The position numbers and the translations under genes were made by a program. Below are positions 34,802-43,335 of a stretch of DNA of 43,335 nt, piece after piece; position 1 is the stretch's first letter, and every line of letters begins with the position of its first letter. This DNA is from Didymodactylos carnosus (taxonomy: Eukaryota; Rotifera; Eurotatoria; Philodinida; Philodinidae). Under the pieces are notes generated by a model. That model made no database searches. It had not been told where the DNA came from and was given only the letters and a program-made list of their open reading frames with translations. The stretch is taken from assembly GCA_905250885.1 (NCBI GenBank), contig CAJNOQ010000690.1, positions 1-43,335 on the forward strand, in the 5' to 3' direction.

Positions 34802-37800
34802 TTATGAAGCACGAACGCATGCAAGCTCATCTATATCGTTAGAATCCGGCATAGTAGGAAACTCTAATATGTCCAGATCTTTATAAATTAGATCAGTTCT
34901 TTTATCTCGGGATCCTGAAAGATTGAGTAAAATACGTTTATTAATAACAAACAAAGTAGTAATGTTAAAAAAACTATTATTCACTAGCTATTACACACTT
35001 TAAGAACTAATAATAATATAGTCATGTTTTTAAAACTTTTTGTTTTAATTTTGATTGTAATATATTCATACTAATTAAATCTTGTTTACAACCTATATGA
35101 CTGGCAAATGGGGAACTTTTTGGACGTTTTAACATCATATTCTAAAGAATAAGAAAATCAAATATTCTTCATCCAAGTACCTGCTTTGAAGTATAATACG
35201 TACTCTGTTTTTATTTAGTTGCCATTGTGTATGCATTTGTATTCGAATATCATGTGTTAGTGGATTTGAATGATTAGGATGAATTGAACTGTTTGTTGAA
35301 TGAGTAAACGGCGATTTGTTACCAACAAAACTAAACGCGGGCAGTTTCTCACTTCGATTCCTACGAACATATCATTAAGGGTACAACAGATATAAATAGT
35401 AGTGAGATTATCATTTACTTTGCTATAGATGAAATACTATCAGCATCCGAAATACTTTTACTTTGTGATTGAACAAACAGAGTGTCATCTATATTAAATA
35501 GAATAATTCTATAGATTTAGTAGAAGTAAAGTTTATATTAATCTTTACTTGAAGAATCATTATTAAATCGATGTGAACTGCGTGTCCATGCGATAGCCTA
35601 CAAAAGTAGTACATACGATATACAGTAATAAAAAATTCAACTGAAGTTGTTTATGTACTTGTCCACTTGATTTTGCTAAAATGGTGACACATTCTGGACT
35701 ATTTTCCCAACGTCGTTGCTGTTTCCAAACAAAAACATGTGGTGGCTGCTCGATATTCTTTGGACCACACCAAATCTAAATTACAAATTCATCCTTGTAA
35801 ACAATTATACAGATACCAAGTACTAAAGCATTTCTAAGCATTATTTTACTACTTTACTCAAGTTAGAATCAGTTTGTAACAAAATCTTGTATGGCATAGT
35901 ATTAAAGGCTTTCATTCCTCATTTTGGGCTTTCGCAGGTAGGGGGGCAATTTTACTACTCGCAAAGTATAAAAGATAATTACTTGGTGTATCCGGACCAT
36001 CACGAACCTTTTACTATCTTTGTTTAGGAGTTTTACAAATTCTCACTTTTGCCTCTTATGTTCTTCTTGAAATTTTATCCCATCCGACTAAAAATTTGAT
36101 CACTTATAACTTGTTGAGTATCTCCGAGGTCAAATTTTAATTTTTTTTCGAAAAATATTTTTTCGTTCAAAAGTTATGGCGAAAGCATGCAATAATCCTT
36201 CTGAAACTTTTTCGAGGACTTTCAAAAAGATGATCATAACTCTATCAGAAAACATGGTGTAGAGTTAATAAGATTCGTTTTGTTAAGAACTCTTTACTCC
36301 ATGAGACTGACTGTTTAAATAACCTTTTAAGTGCCGAGATCAAGAAAAATGTTTTCCCACGTTGAAAAAGAGTTTCTTCAGAGTAAAGTGACAAACTTCA
36401 AAAAAACATGTATTTCTCTAGTGGAAGGTAGTGGGAAGATATGAGTGGTCTTATTTTGCAGAGGACATGTCACTCTATCGGAGCTGGAACCGGTACTGTC
36501 GGATTTGACCGGTTGAAAAAGTCAACCGGGCCAGTAGAGACCGATGTTTCGTCGATTGAAACTTTTGAAACATCTGCTCTTTACCGTGTTTTTCGTCAAA
36601 AAACTAAAATTTCACGTCTTTTTCAGTCAGAATAAATAAGACGATGCTCAAGACAGATATTATTTTCATCACTTGTTTTAAGGTTAAATGTTATAGACTC
36701 GTTATTGTGAAGGTTCTCCCACATGTGCTCGCAAACTATTTCATTTCTAGGGGAAAGTCTTTCTGAAAATCGATTTTCAGAAAACTTCGCCAGTTTTTCG
36801 CCGATTTTTCGCCTGTTTGAGTTATAATTCCAACCGATCCGTTTACCGGCCGAACCGGACCGGCCTACCGTTTCTCAACCGGTTCCAGCTCTGCACTCTA
36901 TCATGCAGCACGTTTATCTTAAAAATGACAATTTTGTCTAAAGCAAGCGAGATGTACCGTTAACACGCTAACATAACAAAATCTATTGTCTGTTTAGCCC
37001 GTTTATGCCTACTGTATTCTTAAAGATACACCTGTTAGGTGCTGAATATCTAAACAACTAGACTTTCAATACTTTTAACCAGGTCTATTAATCGTTAAAA
37101 AAATAATGACTCATGACCATTTTTTGTATAACTTCTGAATGGTACTGACTAGAGCGCTAGAGTGTTTAGATATAAAAAGGGGAACTTATGGAACATCTGT
37201 TTATCAGCGAAAACGTTTTTAGAGAGTTTTTTAAAAACCGGTTTTTCAAGAGATTTCTGGAAAGCTCTTGCATAATGGGAAAATTTAAAATACGAAGCTA
37301 TTATTCTTTTGCATCAGTAGATAGAAGAAAGTGTTTTTTTCAGAATGGAAACTAAGCGACCTCTTAATCTTTTGTGGTTGAAGTGTGGCATTGACTTTGC
37401 TGGCAGCCCCAGAATCGATATTCCCTTAGGTGTAGTAATCGCGAAAATGAATGGAAATATAGCTTATCGACAATGCTGACTCTCGTGGCAGCATTTTTTT
37501 CCGAAAAAGTCCAAAGATCTGATGAAAAAGTGTCCTCTCAGTTCGTCCCATCAACACTTCTCTGTCTCAATTCGTCCCAGAATTTTTTTCTCAATTCATT
37601 CTAGATATCTACGCTCGTGCCTCAAAATAAATAAAGTGTTGTACCATCGAACAGTTTAGACGGTGACGGTGGGTATTGTAGACAATATTAGATGCGCGTA
37701 CGTGGTAAAATGTGTCGTGTTAGCCACTATTATCACAAATTTAAATCTAAATAAGTTAAACTGCCTTGTTCATCAAAATATCAATTTTCACGTCTACTGA

Positions 37801-40800
37801 AAAAGACAAACCAGTTTTGAATCATAATGGGTATCAATACACCAAAAAACGAGCAAACAAAACAAATAATCAATGGAGGTGTCGGGATAGAACATGTTCA
37901 AGTACAATATCACTATGTATAAATGGATGAATCAGCACACACATGTAATCCAGATACCGCTAAAGTCCTCGTTGATATTGCTGTTATTTATTATATACAT
38001 ATTTATCACCGTCCCAAGAGGTACCGATAATTATATTAAAGCTAATTAAGTGTAAACTAATATGGGACGAATTGAGAGAGAAGTGTTGATGGGATGAACT
38101 GAGAAAAAAAGCTTCATGAGACGAATTGAGAAGTCAATTTGGGACGAACTGAGAGTAAACCGATGAAAATCTATATTAGGTGAAAAAAACCTAATATAGA
38201 TTCTGTCTATTTTCGCGTAAATTTAGGAACTCATAACTCAGTCAAAAGTGATCCAGGCTACCTCAGAATATTAAGATACGCTCGATTTTATCTGTAGCAT
38301 ATTATGGAGTTCGATAGAACTTTTATAAACAACATAAAATACTCAAAAGGTTTCCTAAAAATCTTTCAAAGTAAGAGAATATTTTATACTACTCTTAACT
38401 GCAGAATCTCATTGAAAAGATAAAAGCTAGTGTACCTTGATATTCTGAGATAGTCTGGATCAGTTTGGAATATTGATTGTGGGGCTGGCAGCAAATCCAG
38501 TGCTATACTTCAACCACAAAAGATTAAGAGGTCGCTTAGTTTCCATTTTGAAAAGGACGCTTTTTTCTATCTACTGATGTGAAAAATCAACAGTTTGATA
38601 TCTTAAATTTTTCCGTTATGCAAGAGCTTTCCAGAAATTCCTTGAAAAACTCTAAGAAAGTTTTCGTTGGCAAACCGATGCTCCATAAGCTCCTCTTTCA
38701 TGTCTAAAAACTCCAGCTCACTAGTTAGCACTATTCAAAAGTTATACAAAAACTTCAAATAGCAATATTTTGTTTTATTTACAGATTAATAGTCGCGAGC
38801 GTCTTCTTTATTTTGGAAGTCAAGCGAGTTCTTGAAATTTAGGAGTGGGCAAGCACCAGGAGTAATAACGAGTGGCTTTATTTATTTCTAGTTATCTACA
38901 TGGGAAAATGTTAGTACCAAAAATGTTGTCTCTTGCTTTTTTTATCTAGCAATCATGTGTATAATTCAAAACAGTAAGGCTTCTTTTTAGAGCTGTAGAG
39001 CTTCTTTTTTTCTTATGAAATTCCTCCACTAAATGGTGAAAACCTTAAGCCATCACCTCTTTTCTGTCAAAAGTTATTTAAAAATCTTTTTCTAAACAGC
39101 CAATAGTTTCACTCGAAAATCCTTTCATACATCTGTTGACGTATCGAATCCGAACGATTCTTATCAAAAATATTAGGAAAGATTTTACGTTCATGTGTAC
39201 TATACTTAAAAAGGCTTATCTCTTTTTCTCTTTACACTATAGGACTCATTAAAAACTGATAATATTTTAACTCTCGTAATTTTCTGTTAGTTGTTCTTCT
39301 GAATATCAGATCATTAATTATTACTGCTCATACTTAACGCATACATATACTCACTGTTACTGTTTGTCCAGCTTTTATTACTGTTTGTGGAGGAAAACGA
39401 AAACGACACGTGGGTAAGCATGCCACATTTTGTTGAATGAAGTGATTACTTAAATCATAATCTTCCGAATTGGATACATTTAATAATTTTAGATAGTCAC
39501 CATTCTGTTCTATTTCATGAATACGTACACTGGTCAAAGCACTAAAAGATGAAATTTATTAGAGATTTGTATTCAATCAATTAGCTATCTGACTTACTTT
39601 CCCATTTTGTAGCCAATATTGTGTTTTTTCGATACGTTCGACCGATGTTGGTTGAATAGACCAGATATTAAATCTGAATTTTTGTCAAAACTATTTTTCG
39701 ATTGATCAGTTGGAATAACAGTCGTTGCTAAGTTGGAATAGAGGGATGTGTGACTACAAGCTACAATAATAAGCAAATGGCTATTTTGTCATCAACCTAT
39801 AATATCTTTTCATTTTAATCTTATAATATTTAACTACCCTAGGTCAAAGTGATGGTAATCTTTTACTTCCGGCTTCATTTTTTTTATGCGTTGCTGACAC
39901 CATCTTTTTCGGACTAAAACTAATTGTACATGTATGAGATTGTTATAGTCTTTGTTCTCAAAAGTATTTTACACTTTCGACTAGGGGTCTGAAAATCTCA
40001 ACTGCCCACATCTTCAGCTCAAAGTTTTAATAGTTGTTGTAGTTCAAAGTTTAAGTTAATATACCTGATTCACTGAAAGTTATTTTCTCAATTAGTCCAA
40101 GTGGATACGGTTGTTCAAATACTCGATTATCGACTTCGTTTTTTGTCTTCTTATTTTCTTTAATAGCTGAAGTATCAGTATAAGATTTATTCTGCTCTTC
40201 CGTATTTGTCAGTGTGATTTGTTCGTTCTCTACTATCGTTTCATCTCCAGTATTATGATTATTATTTATGACGAAAGTCACTTGTCTTCCTGTTTTATTC
40301 TTATTTCTAGATGATGAACGATGTTTCTTTACGTTCGATGAACGTTTGCTTTTTTCATTTTTCGATAATTGTTCATCAATATTTTGAAGCGACGAAGAGA
40401 TGCCTGATGACGCTGATGATGAGCCATATGATGATGGTGAACAGGATGAAATACGATCGCTACCACTTAAATGACCTGATTTTGAATCGAATTGTGTCGG
40501 TTTTTTATCAGCAGTATCCGCTTGTCTAAAAAGAATAATAGCGATATATGTATATTGAGTTAAAGAAAACGGTCGTGGACGTTTTTTCAATAACGTTTAA
40601 TTAACGATAGCTGGAACGTTGCACTTCGTGCTAGGAATGGTCAATCTTGGATAGGCAATTTTGGCCTTTTAATAAGTTGATTTTGAGTGAAGATCAGTTA
40701 ACGTTGTCAATGGTCATCTTCTACGCCAACATCCCTACTTCGTGTCACTCGAAAGCCAAGATCCTTGACGAATCATCCCATAAGAGAAAAATATTCGACA

Positions 40801-42147
40801 ATCGTTTTCGGAGAATCTCTGGAAAACTGATTTCGATCTTCTAAAAATGGGCTATGACCGTTTTACCATGCAAATAGAAAGGCGCGCGTGTCCTCTTCAA
40901 AATAAGAATTATTTGTCTATTCATGATTTATCATTTCGGCTTGATATTAAATTTCTTATGTACCTCCTAACTTATATAAGGTCATATGTGAGAACTCAAA
41001 AATTATTGAAAATCTTGATTTTTCTCTTCGCTGAGTTACGTTACAATACTTGTTTTCAGAAAAAAAATTGAAACTCTAATGATATATTAGATGAAATAAT
41101 CCATGTTAGACTTTTATACGCAAAACGGAAAACGTAACTCACTCAAAATCGGCTCAAAACTCTTCAAAAATTTAGTTTCTCTGTTTCAAAGTACAAAAGG
41201 AGCCTATAGGTAGCTCTGAAAACTACACTTTTGGAACTTCTTTGCACAGAAAGACTTTTATAAGGTATGCAGACTTAATCGTTACACACAACAACAGTGA
41301 TAAAACTGCATACGATAGCTTAATGCAGCATTAAGCTAATTCAACGTGCAAAAAAGCTTCTAAGAAGTGACGTAGTTAATAACATGTAACCTGGATCGTT
41401 TAGAGAACATTGAATGAAAATTCTAGAACGTTGCTCCTTTTCAGCTTTTAGTATTATCTTATAACCATCATCTTCAGATGTGAATTCTATACCAAAATTC
41501 ATTCATATATTAAGTAATAAGATAAAATTCCGAGATGAATGACAAGAAAGGCCATGCTATTATGATCATTGACCAACTAGAATATATTCTCAAAAAAAAA
41601 AAGTGCGCTAAAATGTGTGATGAGAGTCAAAAATAATAAAAACTGGTCGATAAATCAAAAGAATTGATATTACTCCAAATCTCTTATGACTGACTATCGA
41701 TATACAGAGTACTTATATTCAACATGAACGATTCATTCTGAAGATGCATGAATAGCAAGATCTTGTCAAGTTAAAATGAACCAATTTAGTAACCAAATTA
41801 ATTATGGGTTCTCGGAGAGAGTAAAATAGCAGAAACATTTCGTCAGTTTTGAATCTCGAACGGATGAGAATAGCAGAATGTCTCACATAATTAAGGACAA
41901 TTGAATGAAACATGCTAATTCTAACTCACCTGTTTTCTTTCTCTTCTAACTGTATCTCTTTAAAGATGTTTTTGATTGTTTTCAATTCTTTTGTAATTGT
42001 TTGATGAGTGTGTGTTACGGTAGAGATAAGTTCGTGTAATTTTTCGTTAATACCATTTACAGATGAGAGTTTCTGTTCTAAATTGTGAATAAATGTTAAT
42101 AAACGTTTGATTGAATGACGCTTGAGTTCGCTCGTTAATTCCATCAT
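34802..42147 (-). CDS. Lamin-tail-domain protein without an intermediate-filament rod
   Basis: Exons on the minus strand, 5' to 3': 42147-41930, 40525-40065, 39760-39598, 39541-39355, 35775-35659, 35597-35549, 35488-35419, 35330-35204, 35141-35093 and 34914-34802. All phases match and give 517 residues. Residues 1-73 are a charged helical segment, followed by a Ser-rich, basic, low-complexity region to about 230. Residues about 285-393 form a lamin tail domain (Ig-like fold): SVRIHEIEQNGDYLKLLNVS, RFRFPPQTVIKAGQTVT, then across the large intron IWCGPKN, VFVWKQQRRW and GQAIAWTR. Residues about 394-517 are a polar tail ending DELACVRAS. There is no ~350-residue rod and no CaaX box, so it resembles LMNTD1/IFLTD1-type proteins, not a lamin. 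A nuclear or envelope role is inference. An alternative start uses a 12-nt exon (42361-42350) plus 42177-42148, adding 14 residues. A rival 3' end is a stop at 35538-35540 if intron 6 is retained. The 3579-nt fourth intron is full of transposons. Confidence 0.85.
36479..36893. mobile_element. hAT-type MITE in the lamin-tail gene
   Basis: The ends cggagctggaaccggt (36479-36494) and accggttccagctctg (36878-36893) are inverted repeats with 15 of 16 matches. They are flanked by the 8-bp direct repeat cactctat at 36471-36478 and 36894-36901. The CAGAGCTGGAACCGG end and 8-bp duplication indicate the hAT superfamily. The 415-bp body has no transposase; a 64-codon frame overlapping its left end is incidental. 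GC-rich CCGG-containing ends contrast with the AT-rich host. Confidence 0.92.
37537..37604 (+). repeat. Left subterminal motif array
   Basis: Copies of the motif start at 37537 (ctcagttcgtccca), 37566 (ctcaattcgtccca) and 37590 (ctcaattcattct, degraded), spaced 29 and 24 nt. They run opposite to the right array. Confidence 0.8.
37808..37954 (+). pseudogene. Decayed FLYWCH-type zinc finger
   Basis: The frame reads KPVLNHNGYQYTKK, then WRCRDRTC, then after a TGA at 37928-37930 continues STHTCNP. This follows the FLYWCH pattern: an L-x-H-N-G-Y-x-Y start, W-x-C-x4-C and a terminal H-x-H in which the second His is Cys. One in-frame stop and the lost ligand show that it is inactive. FLYWCH fingers are typical of Mutator-like (MULE) transposases and derived host proteins. 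Its position between the inverted arms suggests it is left from the autonomous ancestor. Confidence 0.7.
38063..38153 (-). repeat. Right subterminal motif array
   Basis: Four copies of the complement (tgggacgaattgag and variants) start at 38063, 38090, 38117 and 38140, spaced 27, 27 and 23 nt. The regular spacing, with variable DNA between copies, suggests protein-binding sites and not a simple tandem repeat. Confidence 0.85.
38168..38202. repeat. Perfect short hairpin
   Basis: aatctatattagg (38168-38180) and its exact complement (38190-38202) form a 13-bp stem with a 9-nt A-rich loop, just inside the right motif array. Confidence 0.85.
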
Positions 42148-42361
42148 CAATGACACTTTTCTTTCGTCTGACAAAAACTGCTTTTATTTGCTGATAGTTA
42201 ACGAGCTGACATTACTAATGCTTTTTATCCTTATGTTTTTCTTCAACTGTTAACTTTAACAACTTTTTTATGAAAAAACTTTGCTTGTTATTGACTTGTT
42301 GCGCTGAAACAACAATAAAAGATTTTTTCTGGTTGTCGGTGTCACTAACCTCAAAAATCAT

Positions 42362-43335
42362 TTTATTAGTAGAAATAACAAATGGTCAATCAGAATAGAA
42401 TAAAATTTTGTCAAACAAAACTCTATTTTTTCTTCTTTTCATTTATGACATACTTTGTTTTTTTTTCGATATGCCGATTTCAAGTATCATTGTGTTCTTT
42501 ATGTGTTTATAAAACCAAAAAAAATCGAAAAAGTACTCATAACTGATGATTGATTGATTTTAAGAACATCATTCGACACTTTTCAACGAAATGAAGACAC
42601 AATGACTAAATTGAACAATCGACTGTGCCATTTAGAATACTGAGAAAAAGTACTTTTTACATACTTAAGTATCTACATGTACTATAATAGAGTATCCAAA
42701 AATATCTATCAACTACCACGGGCAGTGGAATTATATGATTTACATCAGAACAAAATACTAATTTATAAGAACATTCTATTATATTGCTTTAAACCACTAT
42801 TAGAGTAGTTTTCGGGCTATTTTAAGTTTCTTTTGTTAACTTCCCTTTTCGGAAAATATTAGTCTTGCTGCTAGAATACAAAATCACAATCACATAGAAC
42901 ACTTAAAACTGCATATGAATTTATAAGTATCCCCAAATTACTGGATGTCGATAATACAGCATAAAAAGATTAGAGAGTTTCCAGGTTATAGCAAAAAGTA
43001 GGTGACTATATATTATATATTCTTAATAGTTTCTTGAACATATTTGATAATACAGCCCAATCGGCACATGAAAGCCAATACTACATTCCATCCGAGATAA
43101 CTAATCCAATAAGAATATATCACTAACAGAAGGTGAGAGTATTCTTTAGAACACTTCATCACACTACGTGTCTCACCTCAACCATTTCACGTGACAATAT
43201 CCAAGAGACAAAAACTATGTTCAAAGTTCATGAAAGATTGGTAAAACAGATGGTATAGAAATAGCTCTGTAAGCACAAATCAGTCCATTCATTCTCATTT
43301 AACTTCTATTCGATCGACTAAAAATCAACTATGTA
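42362..43335. other. Upstream region of the lamin-tail gene, no gene seen
   Basis: AT-rich sequence without supportable genes to the window edge. It probably contains the promoter of the minus-strand gene; no clear core element can be named. Confidence 0.4.

Larger units (their letters stand above)
37084..38793. mobile_element. Long inverted-repeat element, MULE-like by its FLYWCH relic
   Basis: The arms at about 37084-37420 and 38480-38793 are diverged reverse complements. They share aaactaagcgacctcttaat, cttttgtggttgaagt, tttctggaaagctcttgcat and tttttgtataactt. Inside lie oppositely oriented arrays of YTCARTTYGTCCCA (37537-37604 and 38063-38153), a decayed FLYWCH zinc-finger frame (37808-37954), a hairpin (38168-38202) and another small inverted pair (about 38235-38285 with 38430-38477). 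No intact transposase is present. No clean target duplication was found. Confidence 0.75.

Noticed and set aside
35538-35597. Reading the lamin-tail gene as ending at the TAA at 35538-35540
   Set aside because: A donor (gtaaag) at 35548 and four further exons with matching phases give a longer, consistent product. The shorter form could still exist as an intron-retention isoform.
36441-36635. 64-codon frame with balanced composition
   Set aside because: It overlaps the left end of the hAT MITE and includes its terminal repeat, so it is incidental.

Overview
The window is nuclear DNA from a small invertebrate, most probably a bdelloid rotifer (Rotaria/Adineta-like). The reasons are strong AT richness, A/T-ending codons, very short GT-AG introns (mostly 53-100 nt), compact metazoan genes and many small inverted-repeat elements. 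The organism is inferred, not proven. There is no bacterial, organellar or viral gene content, no CRISPR array, and no tRNA or rRNA that I can support.

Five genes can be assembled, four of them by joining exons with matching phase. (1) 4026-5184 (+) is a two-exon coiled-coil protein with Cys pairs, unrecognised. (2) 10603-13219 (+) is the gamma (regulatory) subunit of mitochondrial NAD-dependent isocitrate dehydrogenase, IDH3G, in 14 exons including a 16-nt microexon. (3) 16514-18534 (+) is the K48-type deubiquitinase MINDY3 (FAM188A), in 5 exons. (4) 30374-31579 (+) is an intronless single-pass membrane protein with a SUEL/galactose-binding-lectin-like ectodomain. (5) 42147-34802 (-) is a ten-exon lamin-tail-domain protein without an intermediate-filament rod. 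A short relic of the ribosome-biogenesis WD40 protein PWP2 lies at 3306-3497.

The rest is AT-rich intergenic or intronic DNA carrying many non-autonomous elements. Two hAT-type MITEs have 8-bp target duplications (12757-12975 in IDH3G intron 13; 36479-36893 in the lamin-tail gene). Foldback elements lie at 8177-8794, 9082-9391, 20329-20738, 20887-21247 and about 25976-26300. Two larger, related inverted-repeat elements (20762-21990 and 37084-38793) share a subterminal motif YTCARTTYGTCCCA. The second has four regularly spaced copies on one side and surrounds a decayed FLYWCH zinc-finger coding relic, which suggests it descends from a DNA transposon.

The genes do not form an operon and have no shared pathway: one is mitochondrial TCA-cycle, one ubiquitin editing, one cell-surface recognition and one probably nuclear envelope or chromatin related. 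A gene-poor stretch of about 11.5 kb (18790-30373) lies upstream of the lectin-like gene, which is convergent with the lamin-tail gene.
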